A stretch of 64,000 bases of DNA. Origin: Aquabacterium parvum. Its GTDB lineage: Bacteria > Pseudomonadota > Gammaproteobacteria > Burkholderiales > Burkholderiaceae_C. How positions within the stretch are numbered: the stretch's first letter is position 1; each line of letters starts with the position of its first letter. The notes beneath the pieces were generated by a model. That model did not search any database and was not told the origin of the DNA. It saw nothing but the letters and a program-made list of their open reading frames with translations. The stretch is taken from assembly GCF_001447195.1 (NCBI RefSeq), contig NZ_LFRI01000045.1:124001-188000 (forward strand), given 5' to 3'. The position numbers and the translations under genes are program-made. Positions 23,252-33,500 of this stretch are shown here, piece after piece.

Positions 23252-25054
23252 TCAGTCGGTGGCGTTCATGGCGCTGGCGGTGACCTCGTCGATGTCATCG
23301 AAGGTTTCGCTCTGCGCCATTTGATCCGTTTGCGCCTTTTGTGACTTCTGAGATGTTGTGGCAGTGTTGCGTCGGTAGACCACCACCAGCTCGGAATTGC
23401 GCGTGCGTTGGTTGTACTGGGCCACCTTTCGCCAGCCCGGCAACACGGGCGGTTGAGACTTGGGGTGGATGCGAACGACCACACTGCCGCAGCCCTGCTT
23501 GCGCATCGAAAGTGGGTCGTGCGCGAGGCCATCGACCCGGTAACCACCGAAATACTCCATCGCCGTGAGCAAGCCCACCGAAGCATCTGGTGCACACACC
23601 AGCTCGGCGCGTGGCATGTACGGCGAGATGCGGGACATCAACAGGCGGTAGCTGCGTGCCTGGTCCAAGAGGGGCAGCAGCAGGGTCATGGTCAACAGCC
23701 AGCACACGGCCACGCCACCTGCTGGCAGCACCAGGCTTTTCCAGAGTGCGTGGGTGCGGCGTGACGTGCGCCATCGAACCAGCCACAACCAAAGCAGGGT
23801 GCCGAGCAAGGCAAAGCCCAGGGCGATGGGGCTGAAACCGATGACAGCATCTGGCACCAGCTTGAGGACGTTGACCGCGGTTCGCTCGGGCTGGCCGGTC
23901 TGGATGGCGACATAGGCCAGCCAGATCAGCGACGCGCAGGCGGTGAAAAAGCAGACCGAGAACCAGTCCAGCGCCGCGCCCAGGCTGCGCTGAAGCGAAG
24001 GCAGGGCAAAAGCGGCCAGGGCCGCCAGGGCAGGCAGGGTGATCAGCAGTGCACGGTCGTTGCCGCCCATGAACACGCAAGAGCCCATGCCCACCAAAGC
24101 GATCAGGAGAGGCATCGCGATGTGCCTGCGCCCGATCTGACGACGCCAGTGCCACAAGGTCAAGGCGGCCAGCGGCAGCACAGGCCAGGTGAACCATGTC
24201 AGCAATTGAAAGATGGCGCCAGGACGCCATTCGCGCCCGCTGCGCACGCTCCAGCCAGGCAGGCCCAGGGCAATCAGTCCGATGACCAGGGCAAGGGCCA
24301 GCAGCATGCCCAGCAGCACCCACTTGATGTGGCCTCGGACCTCAACATGGCTTGACTTCAGGCACACGATGGCAGCGGCCCCACCCAGCAGCAGCGCCAC
24401 CGTCGGGCTGCCGCTGCCTGCCAACACAGGCAAAGCGGCCGTGGTGGCAACGATGGACGCCAGGCTTCGTTGCTGCGCTGCAGCCATGCCGAACAACAGC
24501 AAGGCCGCGCCAGTGAGCTGTACCAGCTCTGGCGTGGTTTCATGGCCCAGTTGCAGCAGCCCCAGGCTGGCGATCAAAGCCAGCAAGGCACCGTCTGCCA
24601 CCGCTCGCGCATAGTCTTGTGAGCGCGCTTCGCCGCCAAAGGCCAGGGGAACGGGCTGTGCGGCCTCGGTGCGTGCCAGGTGGTAGGTTGCGTACCAGGT
24701 CAGAGCAAAGACCGCGGCCAGCAAGAGGGCGAAGGGCAGGCGTGCCGCCAGAGCTGGGTCCACCCAGGGGGACAGCAGAGATATCGCAGCACCGCCGATC
24801 CAGTAAGGCAGGATGCCGCCTTGGGTCGGGTGAACGCCCCCGACGTGTGGGTCGAACCAGGAGGCCTGGCCCAGGGCCAGGCTCCACATCTGCCCGAAGG
24901 CAGCGATGTCCTCGTTTTTCCAGGGGTCGCGCCCCAGCAGCCCGGGCAGCAGGTAGGCCGCGCAAAACAGCAACAACGCCAGGCGCGGCAGGCGCTGCGC
25001 CGCCTTCTGGGTTACCAGGGCGGGGGAGGCGTGAGGCAGTTGCGATGGGCGCAT
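23252..25054 (-). CDS. GT-C fold membrane glycosyltransferase-like protein (ArnT/PMT type)
   Basis: A 600-residue protein with about 11-12 predicted membrane helices. Near the N-terminus, GRDPWKNEDIAAFGQMW resembles the acidic first loop of PMT/ArnT-type glycosyltransferases, which use a lipid-phosphate sugar donor. The C-terminal 130 residues (from about MSRISPYMPRAELVC) form a soluble, probably periplasmic, tail. Donor and acceptor are unknown and no sugar-modification genes lie nearby. It is convergent with phoR, 17 bp between stop codons. Direct evidence for catalysis is limited to the acidic loop. Confidence 0.7.
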   Translation of the reverse strand: MRPSQLPHASPALVTQKAAQRLPRLALLLFCAAYLLPGLLGRDPWKNEDIAAFGQMWSLALGQASWFDPHVGGVHPTQGGILPYWIGGAAISLLSPWVDPALAARLPFALLLAAVFALTWYATYHLARTEAAQPVPLAFGGEARSQDYARAVADGALLALIASLGLLQLGHETTPELVQLTGAALLLFGMAAAQQRSLASIVATTAALPVLAGSGSPTVALLLGGAAAIVCLKSSHVEVRGHIKWVLLGMLLALALVIGLIALGLPGWSVRSGREWRPGAIFQLLTWFTWPVLPLAALTLWHWRRQIGRRHIAMPLLIALVGMGSCVFMGGNDRALLITLPALAALAAFALPSLQRSLGAALDWFSVCFFTACASLIWLAYVAIQTGQPERTAVNVLKLVPDAVIGFSPIALGFALLGTLLWLWLVRWRTSRRTHALWKSLVLPAGGVAVCWLLTMTLLLPLLDQARSYRLLMSRISPYMPRAELVCAPDASVGLLTAMEYFGGYRVDGLAHDPLSMRKQGCGSVVVRIHPKSQPPVLPGWRKVAQYNQRTRNSELVVVYRRNTATTSQKSQKAQTDQMAQSETFDDIDEVTASAMNATD

Positions 25055-25127
25055 GGGTGGCGAAACGCTTCAGGCGGTCTGCTGGCTGACGACGAGGCGC
25101 TCAGTCAGGCAGGCTTGAGAAACAAAA

Positions 25128-25147
25128 AGGGCAGCCTGAGCTGCCCT
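25128..25147 (-). terminator. Rho-independent terminator of rpmE2
   Basis: AGGGCAGC / GCTGCCCT, an 8-bp stem with loop ctga. On the minus strand it is followed by TTTTTG. It lies about 80 bp after the rpmE2 stop. Confidence 0.75.
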
Positions 25148-25225
25148 GACGTTGCGCAACGGCGGGCGTTGCGACGGTGTTCTGCGACATCCGGGCCAGG
25201 CCAGGCCCACCCGGACGTCCCGCGA

Positions 25226-25483
25226 TCACTTGCGGAATTGAGCGAACTTGTTGCGGAACTTCTCGACGCGACCGCCCAGGTTGTCCACCGACTTCTGGGT
25301 GCCGGTGTAGAAGGCGTGCGACTCGGAAGAGGTTTCCAGCTTGAACAGGGGCAGCTCGCGGCCGTCGTCCAGCTTGACGGTGTCCTTGGTGGGCGCGCAG
25401 GAGCGGGTGACGAACTGGAAGCCGTTGGACTGGTCCAGGAAGACGACTTCGCGGTAGTTGGGGTGGATACCTTGCTTGGGCAT
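25226..25483 (-). CDS. rpmE2: 50S ribosomal protein L31, type B (zinc-free)
   Basis: An 85-residue ribosomal protein. The N-terminus [20 protein letters not shown] is typical of L31 type B; it lacks the CxxC of the zinc-binding A form, leaving one Cys (TRSCAP). The [10 protein letters not shown] and [11 protein letters not shown] segments are conserved in this type. I chose the ATG at 25483 with GAGG about six bases upstream; an in-frame ATG ten codons earlier adds non-conserved residues. It has its own extended -10 promoter candidate and its own terminator. Confidence 0.95.
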   Translation of the reverse strand: MPKQGIHPNYREVVFLDQSNGFQFVTRSCAPTKDTVKLDDGRELPLFKLETSSESHAFYTGTQKSVDNLGGRVEKFRNKFAQFRK

Positions 25484-25569
25484 GGGAAACCTCGTGCTGT
25501 TTGCAAATTGCATGTCCGGGAGCCACCCGGCACCATGCCAGGCACTTTCCGTTCAGCGGAAAACGCAAT

Positions 25570-25578
25570 AGTATAGCA
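25570..25578 (-). promoter_or_regulatory. Candidate extended -10 promoter of rpmE2
   Basis: On the minus strand TGC-TATACT, an extended -10, lies about 90 bp upstream of the rpmE2 start and just after the rho terminator hairpin. No good -35 is seen, as is common for extended -10 promoters. Confidence 0.45.
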
Positions 25579-25588
25579 GAAAACGCAA

Positions 25589-25621
25589 ACGGCCCCGAGC
25601 CATGAAAGGCATCGGGGCCGT
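25589..25621 (-). terminator. Putative terminator of rho
   Basis: ACGGCCCCGA / TCGGGGCCGT, a 10-bp perfect stem with a 13-nt loop, 30 bp after the rho stop. On the minus strand it is followed by TTTGCGTTTTC, an interrupted T tract. Confidence 0.65.
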
Positions 25622-25650
25622 GAAGTCCGTCTCTGATGGCCTGAGCTGGC

Positions 25651-26919
25651 TCAGCCGCCGCGGCGCATCATGTCGAAGAAATCGTGGTTGTTCTTCGTGG
25701 ACTTCATCTTGTCGAGCACGAACTCCATCGCCTCGATCTCGTCCATCGGGTAGAGCAGCTTGCGCAGGATCCAGCTCTTTTGCAGGATTTCCGGCTTGAG
25801 CAGGATTTCCTCGCGGCGGGTGCCCGACTTGTTGATCAGGATCGAGGGGTACACGCGCTTTTCGGCCATGCGGCGATCCAGGTGGATTTCGCAGTTGCCG
25901 GTGCCCTTGAACTCTTCGTAGATCACTTCGTCCATGCGGCTGCCCGTGTCGATCAGGGCGGTGCCGATGATGGTCAGCGAGCCGCCTTCTTCGATGTTGC
26001 GCGCGGCGCCGAAGAAGCGCTTGGGGCGTTGCAGGGCGTTGGAGTCAACACCGCCGGACAGCACCTTGCCGGAGCTGGGCAGCACGTTGTTGTAGGCGCG
26101 GGCCAGTCGGGTGATCGAGTCCAGCAAGATCACCACGTCCTTCTTGAGCTCGACCAGGCGCTTGGCGCGCTCGATCACCATCTCGGCGACTTGCACGTGG
26201 CGCTGGGCGGGTTCATCGAACGTTGAGCTGATGACCTCGCCGCGCACGGTGCGCTGCATTTCGGTCACTTCTTCCGGGCGCTCGTCGACCAGCAGGACGA
26301 TCAGGTGCACGTCGGGGTGGTTGGCCGTCAGCGCGTGCGCCAGGTTCTTCATCATCACGGTCTTGCCGCTCTTGGGCGGGGCGACCAGCAGCGCGCGCTG
26401 ACCTTTGCCGATCGGGGCGATCAGGTCGATGATGCGGCTGGTGATGTTGTCGTCGTTGCCCTTGGCCAGGTCGCGTTCGAGCTTGAATTGCTCGTCCGGG
26501 AACAGCGGCGTGAGGTTCTCGAACATGATCTTGTTCTTCGAAACCTCGGGGGGCAGGCCGTTGACGCGGTCGACCTTGACCAGAGCGAAGTAGCGCTCGC
26601 CGTCCTTGGGCACGCGCACCTCACCTTCGATCATGTCGCCGGTGTGCAGGTTGAAGCGGCGAACCTGGCTGGGCGACAGGTAGATGTCATCCGTGCTGGC
26701 CAGGAAGCTCATGTCGAGCGCACGCAGGAAGCCGAAGCCGTCGGGCAGCACTTCGAGGACGCCGTCGCCGAAGACCTGTTCGCCGGCCTTGGCGCGCTTC
26801 TTCATGATCGCGAACATCAACTCCTGCTTGCGCATGCGAGAGACGTTTTCGATCTCCAGGGCTTCGGCCATTTCCACGAGTTTGGAAATGTGCAGGGCCT
26901 TCAGTTCGGAAAGGTGCAT
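25651..26919 (-). CDS. rho: Transcription termination factor Rho
   Basis: A 422-residue hexameric RNA helicase that ends transcription at C-rich rut sites. The N-terminal helical bundle ([19 protein letters not shown]) leads into the cold-shock-like RNA domain with GFGFLR near residue 62. The ATPase core has Walker A APPKSGKT, Walker [18 protein letters not shown], the Q loop region around [12 protein letters not shown] and the R loop [17 protein letters not shown]. Length is near the E. coli 419. Its 5' leader is strikingly C-rich, consistent with the known autoregulation of rho. It lies downstream of trxA, the usual order. Confidence 0.98.
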   Translation of the reverse strand: MHLSELKALHISKLVEMAEALEIENVSRMRKQELMFAIMKKRAKAGEQVFGDGVLEVLPDGFGFLRALDMSFLASTDDIYLSPSQVRRFNLHTGDMIEGEVRVPKDGERYFALVKVDRVNGLPPEVSKNKIMFENLTPLFPDEQFKLERDLAKGNDDNITSRIIDLIAPIGKGQRALLVAPPKSGKTVMMKNLAHALTANHPDVHLIVLLVDERPEEVTEMQRTVRGEVISSTFDEPAQRHVQVAEMVIERAKRLVELKKDVVILLDSITRLARAYNNVLPSSGKVLSGGVDSNALQRPKRFFGAARNIEEGGSLTIIGTALIDTGSRMDEVIYEEFKGTGNCEIHLDRRMAEKRVYPSILINKSGTRREEILLKPEILQKSWILRKLLYPMDEIEAMEFVLDKMKSTKNNHDFFDMMRRGG

Positions 26920-27102
26920 GGATGGGTACCCTGAATGTGAAACCCGGGTCGGCGCGAAGCCGTCGGGCCGAGGGAATTCGTGGGCTGGGGGGAAAGGCGG
27001 AAGTTCCGGGGCCTGGGGCGCAAGGCGGCGTTGGCCGCTGGCCCTGGCGGGTCACCGGGTGGCCGGTGAGCCTTCAGGCATTGCCTTCGATTTCAAAGGC
27101 AA
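26920..27102 (-). promoter_or_regulatory. C-rich leader of rho, candidate rut/autoregulatory region, with 5' hairpin
   Basis: The rho mRNA leader (minus strand) is rich in C, with several runs such as GCGCCCCAGGCCCCGG and CCTTTCCCCCCAGCCC and few stable stems in the middle, as expected of a rut site. At its 5' end TTGCCTT / AAGGCAA (27081-27102) can form a 7-bp hairpin. Rho-dependent attenuation of its own gene is known in other bacteria; here it is inferred. Confidence 0.5.
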
Positions 27103-27109
27103 CGGCTGC

Positions 27110-27115
27110 ATTATA
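27110..27115 (-). promoter_or_regulatory. Consensus -10 (TATAAT) of rho
   Basis: A perfect TATAAT on the minus strand about 190 bp upstream of the rho ATG. The -35 area (about 27132-27137) is a T-rich TTTTCT that doubles as the T tract of the trxA terminator, so the match is weak there. Confidence 0.55.
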
Positions 27116-27135
27116 GGGCTGGTCTGGCAAAAGAA

Positions 27136-27163
27136 AACCGCCGCCCTGTCCGGTGCGGCGGTT
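27136..27163 (-). terminator. Rho-independent terminator of trxA
   Basis: AACCGCCGC / GCGGCGGTT, a 9-bp stem with a 10-nt loop, followed on the minus strand by TTTTCTTTTG. It begins eight bases after the trxA stop. Confidence 0.75.
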
Positions 27164-27170
27164 GCCAGGA

Positions 27171-27500
27171 TCACAGCTGTCCGTCGATGAACGCGGTCAG
27201 CTGGGCCTTTGAAAGGGCGCCGACCTTGGTGGCGGCCAGTTGTCCGTCCTTGAAGATCATCAGGGTCGGGATGCCGCGGATGCCGAACTTGGCAGGCACT
27301 TCGCGGTTCTGGTCGACGTTCATCTTGGCGATGGCCAGGCGACCGTTGTAGTCCTTGGCCACTTCGTCCAGGATGGGGGCGATCATCTTGCAAGGGCCGC
27401 ACCATTCGGCCCAGTAGTCCACCAGCACGGGTTGGGCGGCTTGCAGAACGTCGGCATCGAAGGATGCGTCGGTGATGTGTTTGATCAGGTCGCTGCTCAT
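27171..27500 (-). CDS. trxA: Thioredoxin
   Basis: A 109-residue cytoplasmic disulfide reductase. The active site is [15 protein letters not shown], the classical WCGPC. The buried Asp (LVDYW) and cis-Pro loop ([11 protein letters not shown]) are intact. The ATG at 27500 yields [21 protein letters not shown] about seven bases upstream supports it, and a longer frame adds 25 unrelated residues. It has its own terminator before the rho promoter. Confidence 0.97.
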   Translation of the reverse strand: MSSDLIKHITDASFDADVLQAAQPVLVDYWAEWCGPCKMIAPILDEVAKDYNGRLAIAKMNVDQNREVPAKFGIRGIPTLMIFKDGQLAATKVGALSKAQLTAFIDGQL

Positions 27501-27644
27501 GAAACTGTCCTCAAGGTGGCCGGGCGGAGGAGGGTGGGAAAACCCGCCAGACCGGGGGTGTCGTGATTCTGACACAGATGGTGAAGGCTGCTGTCCCAGG
27601 TCTCAAGCGTCCAAAATCAATCACCCCGATAGATTTCGCCAGCC

Positions 27645-30563
27645 TTGACATCCGCCGAAACGTCCTCATCGATCACGCCCCAGCCTTGGCTCTGGCAGCC
27701 GGGCTGCGATGCCGCGCTCGCCTGGCAAGGCTGGGCGCGTGAGGCGTCAGCCTGGCTTTGCGCGCAGGGGGCAGAGCCCAAAAGCGCCCTCGTGACACTG
27801 CCTGTCGGCGCGGTGTTGGCTGCGGCTCGCCAGGCATGGGCTCAGGCCGTGGGTGGCTGGCTGCCTCGCATCGAGACCATCGCTTCGTTGGCAGAAACAC
27901 ACAGTTGGGCGCGTGCCACACCGACGCTCGATGCGTCCGGGCAGGAGGTTTTCGGGGCGGTGCTGTCGCTCGATGCCATCGAAGACCGCCTCCAGGCCGC
28001 TCGCAGCCTTGGGCGTCAGGCCTGGGCCAGGCAGTGGCTGGCCCGAGATCGCCGGGGCTATGAATTCGCGTTGGATCAGGTCGTGGACTCGGCGCATGCC
28101 TGGGTGAGGGCCCTGCAGGCGACTCCTCCGCCAGACAGGCCTTTGCGGCTCGATTCATGGCGTGGCGCCCTGCAGCTGCACATGGGGCAGGGCCCAGGAG
28201 GGCGCGAACGGCTGCTGCTGGCGTGGGCGCTGGAGTGGGCCGCAGCAAGTGCTGAGTGCGGCTTGGCCATGGACGCCGTGTACGCAGAAAGACCGTCTGC
28301 ATGGCTGGCGGTTTCGGTGGGGAGCACTGTGTTGCCCGGTAGCGAGGGGGCGCTCATGCTTGCGGCTCAGCGTGTTGCCGGGGCAGCGGGGGTGCCGTTG
28401 CGCTGGTGGGCTGCAGAGGTCGGGGCGGCGCAAACAGAGGCAGAGCCGGTGTGCATGACGGTCAGCGCTTGTGCAGACATGCTGGACGAGGCCAGGCAGG
28501 CCGCTGCCAGGGTCCTCGTTTGCGCCTCGGAGCGCCAAGAGGGGGCTGCGCCCATCGGCGTGCTGGCCCTGGACCGCGGCGTGGTCCGTCATGTGCGGGC
28601 GTTGCTGGAAGGCTCCGGGCTCAGCGTTGCAGACGAGACGGGCTGGCTTTTGTCGACCACCCGAGCGGCTGCGGCCTGCACGCGCCTGCTTGCGGCGTCG
28701 AATCCGAGGGCGACCACCGATGAGTTGCTGGACTGGTTGAAGTCCGGCTGGGTTCGGGCGCATGACCCAACGGACCTGTTTGCCCCAGATGAACACCTGG
28801 CGACCGGTATGCTGGAGCGTTGGTGCCGCAGGCAGGGGCTGATCGCTGCCTGGTCGATCTTGACCGAGCGGGAGGCAGGCGAGGCAGGCGAGCCAGGCGA
28901 AGAAGGGGTGGGTGGGCAGTTTGCTCACCGGCGCATGCCCGATGAAGCGCAGGTGCTGTCGGCGTGGGCCGGGCAGGTGGTGCGGCCCTTGCAGGCCTTG
29001 TGGACGGCATCGCGACCCACGTTGCAGCAATGGCTGCAGGCCCTGAGGGCGTCGCTGCTGCAAAGTGGCGCTCACGACGCGCTGCAGGCCGATCCGGCGG
29101 GGGCCTTGTTGTGGGAGACCCTGCGCATGGATGCGATGGCAGACGATGAACCCGGCATCGCGCGAAAGCTCGGCCCCTCGGGGCTGCCGGAATCGCACCG
29201 CATCACGCGGATGGATGGCGCGAGTTTCCAGCGCTGGTTGTCGGATGTGCTCGAGGCGGTCACTTACCGCCCCCAAGCCGAGTCCGCGCGGCCAGACGTG
29301 CTGATCACCACGCTCGCGCGCGCTGCCTTGCGTCCGTTTCACGCCGTGGTGATGCCGGGAGCCGATGAAAAACAATTTGGCGCTTTGAGCACCCAGCAAG
29401 GCTGGCTGGGTGTTCGATTGCGTGAGGCGATGGGCCTGGTCACGCCTGCGCTGGCCAGGCAAGCGCAGTGGGAGGCCTTCGTGTTGGTGGCCACGCGGCC
29501 GAGCCTGCATGCCTTGCACCGCGTCGCGCAGGGCAGTGAGCCGCTGGACGCCAGCGCCTGGCTGGATCGCTGGGTTGCTTCGGGCGGAGGCCGTCTTCAG
29601 CAGGGAGAGGATCCTCGCCCTTGGCGGACATCGGACGCCAGCCCGATGAGGCCGCCCAGCCCGGTGCTGGGCCACCAAGGCATCGGCTTGCCTGCGCAGC
29701 TGTCCGCCACCCAGCACGAGGTGCTCAGGCAATGCCCTTACCGATTCTTTGCTCAGGTGATTTTGCGACTGCAGGCGCAAGATGAGCTGGAAGAAGGGCT
29801 GGCTCGGTCGGATCAGGGGTCGTGGCTGCACGAAACATTGCGGCGTTTCCATGAGCAGCGCGATCAACGTTTGGCACTCGCGGGTGCGCAAGCCGACATC
29901 GAGTTGTGGTTGTCTTGCGCGCGATCTGCGGCGCGCGACATGGGCTTGCTGTCGGACGGCATGCGCCCGCACTTTCGCCCACATGAAATGGCCTTGCCCG
30001 ACCTGGCACGTTCATATGTGAATTGGTTGGGCAAGCACGAACAAGAGGGCTGGCTGATGCAGTCCTGTGAGGTCGAGCGCGAGCGCCGCATCGACTTCGA
30101 CGAGGGTCAGGCGGACATGTCGCTGCGACTGGTTGGGCAACTCGACCGCATCGATGTGCGCCGTGCGGTTCCCGCAGAGGGCGGGCAGTCGAAGGCCGAG
30201 ACCCTGGTGCTGGACTACAAGACGGGCAATGCCACGGTTCTGAGGCAAAAAACCAAGTCCGGGGCGGAGGACACCCAGTTGGCCTTCTATGTCGCGCTCA
30301 GCGAGGGCCATGCCGAGGGCGATGTGCAAGCCGCCTATGTGCACATCGATGCCCGCAAGGTCGAAACCTTGCGTCACGCAGACATCCAGGACAGCGCGGC
30401 GCAACTGATCTCGCAACTTCGTTCGGACTGGGTGCGGATGCACCAAGGCTCGCCCTTGCTCGCGCTGGGTGATGGCGCGGCTTGTGAGCATTGCGCGATG
30501 CGGGGCCTTTGCCGCAAGGGCCATTGGCATGCGCACCAAGCGGGCTCGGGAGAAGCGTCATGA
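27645..30563 (+). CDS. addB: AddB-type PD-(D/E)XK nuclease subunit with Fe-S cysteines
   Basis: A 972-residue protein that I read as the AddB subunit of an AddAB helicase-nuclease, the complex that replaces RecBCD for double-strand break repair in many betaproteobacteria. The long N-terminal part is an inactive helicase-like region with no clear Walker A. The C-terminal nuclease has LVLDYKTGNA (Asp857, Lys859) and four cysteines fit for a 4Fe-4S cluster: Cys697 in RQCPYRFF, then Cys947, Cys950 and Cys956 in CEHCAMRGLC. The start must be after the in-frame TAG at 27630; TTG at 27645 is the first candidate and has no strong ribosome site. It overlaps addA by ATGA. Confidence 0.85.
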   Translation: MTSAETSSSITPQPWLWQPGCDAALAWQGWAREASAWLCAQGAEPKSALVTLPVGAVLAAARQAWAQAVGGWLPRIETIASLAETHSWARATPTLDASGQEVFGAVLSLDAIEDRLQAARSLGRQAWARQWLARDRRGYEFALDQVVDSAHAWVRALQATPPPDRPLRLDSWRGALQLHMGQGPGGRERLLLAWALEWAAASAECGLAMDAVYAERPSAWLAVSVGSTVLPGSEGALMLAAQRVAGAAGVPLRWWAAEVGAAQTEAEPVCMTVSACADMLDEARQAAARVLVCASERQEGAAPIGVLALDRGVVRHVRALLEGSGLSVADETGWLLSTTRAAAACTRLLAASNPRATTDELLDWLKSGWVRAHDPTDLFAPDEHLATGMLERWCRRQGLIAAWSILTEREAGEAGEPGEEGVGGQFAHRRMPDEAQVLSAWAGQVVRPLQALWTASRPTLQQWLQALRASLLQSGAHDALQADPAGALLWETLRMDAMADDEPGIARKLGPSGLPESHRITRMDGASFQRWLSDVLEAVTYRPQAESARPDVLITTLARAALRPFHAVVMPGADEKQFGALSTQQGWLGVRLREAMGLVTPALARQAQWEAFVLVATRPSLHALHRVAQGSEPLDASAWLDRWVASGGGRLQQGEDPRPWRTSDASPMRPPSPVLGHQGIGLPAQLSATQHEVLRQCPYRFFAQVILRLQAQDELEEGLARSDQGSWLHETLRRFHEQRDQRLALAGAQADIELWLSCARSAARDMGLLSDGMRPHFRPHEMALPDLARSYVNWLGKHEQEGWLMQSCEVERERRIDFDEGQADMSLRLVGQLDRIDVRRAVPAEGGQSKAETLVLDYKTGNATVLRQKTKSGAEDTQLAFYVALSEGHAEGDVQAAYVHIDARKVETLRHADIQDSAAQLISQLRSDWVRMHQGSPLLALGDGAACEHCAMRGLCRKGHWHAHQAGSGEAS

Positions 30564-33500
30564 GTGCATCGGCTTATGAGATCAACGGGCAGGCAGCCGA
30601 GCCGGCACGCTTTTACGAGGTGGCCTGTGACCCGGCGCGCAGCGTGGTGGTGGAGGCCTGCGCAGGCGCTGGCAAAACCTGGATGCTGGTGTCTCGCATC
30701 GTTCGGGCCTGGCTGGAGGGCACGCCACCTCAGCAGATCCTGGCCATCACGTTCACGCGCAAGGCCGCCGGCGAAATGCGTGAGCGCCTGCGCGAGTGGC
30801 TGTCCGACTTTGCCGCCATGGACGACGCAGGACGCATGCAGGAGTTGCGCGTGCGAGGGGTGCCAGAAGCCCTGCTGGCCGAGCGAGCACCGCGCCTGGC
30901 CCAATTGCACGGTGAATGGATGCAGGAGGGGCGCGGTGTCGAGATCCACACCATCCACGGCTGGTTCTCGCGCCTGGTCAAGGCCGCACCGCTGGATGTG
31001 CTGGCGGACTTGTCGCTGCCTCCGGAGTTGCAGCTGATCGAGGACATCGACGAGATCTGGGCGCCGCTTTGGGGGCGCTTCCTGCGTTCCATCGACGCCC
31101 GCATGGGCGATGCCGGTGACGAGGTGGTGGCGGCTTTCTCTGCCGTGCTGCGTGAGACAGGGCGCTTCAACACCGAAGGCTGGCTGCGTGAAGCCCTGCA
31201 CAACCGATTGGAGTTGTCACTGGCCGATGACGCGGGCGTCCTGGAGCAGGGGGTGCCCAGCGCTGGTGCTTGGCAGGAGCACTGGGCCGCCTGGGAATGT
31301 GTGGCCGATGCAGTGATGGCCGATTCGACCACGCAGGCCTTTGTCGGTCTGGCCAAGCAGCTCGGGCAAGCGTCCGGTGGTTTGGCCCAGGCTGCAGGCG
31401 CGGCCATCGTGGATGCTTTGTTGCTCACCGACGCCAGCGCGCGCTCCGAGGCCTTGCAAAAAGCCCTGCTGACCGACAAGGGCGAGCCGCGCAAGAAGCT
31501 GGGCAGCAGCGAAGAGCTGGCTTGGGCCCAGGCCTGGTTGCAAGACCTGTCGCTGGCCATGCGGCAGGAGCAGGCGCACCGCTTGCACCACCACATGGTG
31601 CTGCTGTCGAGGGCGTTCTTCGCTGTCTACGCCGATTTCAAGCGCGAGCGGGGCCTGGCCGACATGGCGGACCTGGAGCTGGCGGCGGCCCGTTTGCTGT
31701 GCGACGAAACGCTGTCCGATTGGGTGCTGCAAAGGCTCGACAGCCAGGTGCGGCAGCTGTTGATGGACGAGTTCCAGGACACCAGTCCGCTGCAATGGAA
31801 GGCCCTGGGCACGTGGTTGTCGGCTTACGCGGGCGCCGGCGGATCCTCCAGCGTGAGGGTCTTCCTGGTGGGCGACCCCAAACAAAGCATTTATCGCTTC
31901 CGCCGCGCCGACCCGCGTGTCTTCCAGGCTGCCAAGCGCTTTGTGATCGAAGGCCTTGGCGGGCAGTTGCTGGCCTGCGATCACACCCGTCGCAACGCGC
32001 CAGGGGTCATCGAGCTGCTCAACGACGTCATGGGAGAGGCCTCGAGGGAGGGGGCCTTCCCAGGGTTCAGGCCGCACACGACCGCTTCACAGTCCCCGGC
32101 AAGCGTGCGACGTTTGCCACGCATCATGCGTGACAAGCGTGAGCCTGGCGAAGCTGCGGGTTTCGATGGGGATGATGCGGGTGCCGAGGTCGAGCAGGCG
32201 GTGCGCGACACATTGACCCAACCCCGGGAGGTCGTGAGCGTCACCGCCAAAGGCAGGGAAGCCCATCAGGTCGCGTGCGCTGTGGCCGAGCTGCTTGACG
32301 AGGGCAAGCACCAGCCTCAAGACATTTTCGTGTTGGCGCGCACCCGCGCCGTGCTCAACCTGCTGGCACAGGCGCTCGACGCATTCGGCGTGCCCCACAT
32401 CGCGCCCGACAGCACCCCGTTGATCGACACCCCGGAGGTGCAGGACCTGTTGGCCACGGTCGAGGTGCTCGTCTCCCCTCAGCACGACCTGGCGCTGGCC
32501 CATGCCCTGCGTTCTCCGTTGTTTGGTGCCGCTGATGACGACTTGATGCAACTTGCATCGCTGGCTCGCCAAGGAGGCAGTTGGTGGGAGGCCCTGATGC
32601 GCCTGGGTGGCGCTGCGGATGAAGGTGCGGGCGACTGTTTGGCACGCGCTGCCAGGCTGTTGACCGGCTGGCAACGAGCTGCCAGGGTTTTGCCGCCGCA
32701 CGACCTGCTCGCGCGCATTTTGCAGGAAGGCGATGGCCGAGAGCGTGTGGTTGCGACCGTGCCGCCGGGTTACCGACAGCAGGCCTTGTTCCACATCGAT
32801 GCCCTGCTGCGCCACAGCCTGGAGATGGACGCGGGCCGTGACGCCACGCCCTATCGCTGGGTGAGGGCCTTGCGGCAATCGGTTCAGGCCTTGCCAGCGC
32901 GCACCCAGGAGGGGGCGGTGCAATTGCTGACCATCCACGGCGCCAAGGGCCTGGAGGCGGAGGTGGTGTTCCTGGTGGACACGGACCCGGCCGCATCCCG
33001 CAGCATGAGTCACGGATTGCTGGTGGACTGGCCGGAGGGCGCGGCTCACCCGCAGCGGGTGGCGTTTGTCCGTTCCGAATCAAAACCACCTCCCGCTCTG
33101 GCCCAGGCGCTGGAAGCAGAGCGGCAGGCTGATCAACGAGAAGAGCTCAATGCGCTGTACGTGGCCTTGACCCGCGCGCGCAGTGCCTTGGTCGTCAGTG
33201 CCAACGAGCCCTTTCGGGGGGAGCGCAACGGCAGTTGGTGGAGCAGGCTGACCCAATCACAGGCCTTGGCGCAAGCAGAGCCATGGTGCCCTCGGCCCGA
33301 TGCGACGCCACCGGGCGCCACGAAGGGGAGTGTGCCGCCAGCCAGCTTGAGGGCCATGCCCAGCCTGGTGCGCCGTGAGCCTTCGCCGCCCGCCACGCCG
33401 GACGACGATGCCGAGGGCGCTTTGCTGCGCACCCTGGGCCAGGTCGTTCACCGCGGGCTCGAGTTGCTGACGACCTTGCCCGTGGCACAACGCAGTCCGG

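Noticed and set aside
25101-25568. Two minus-strand frames of about 150 codons overlapping rpmE2 in other frames
   Set aside because: They lack family motifs, while the third frame is a complete L31 type B protein.
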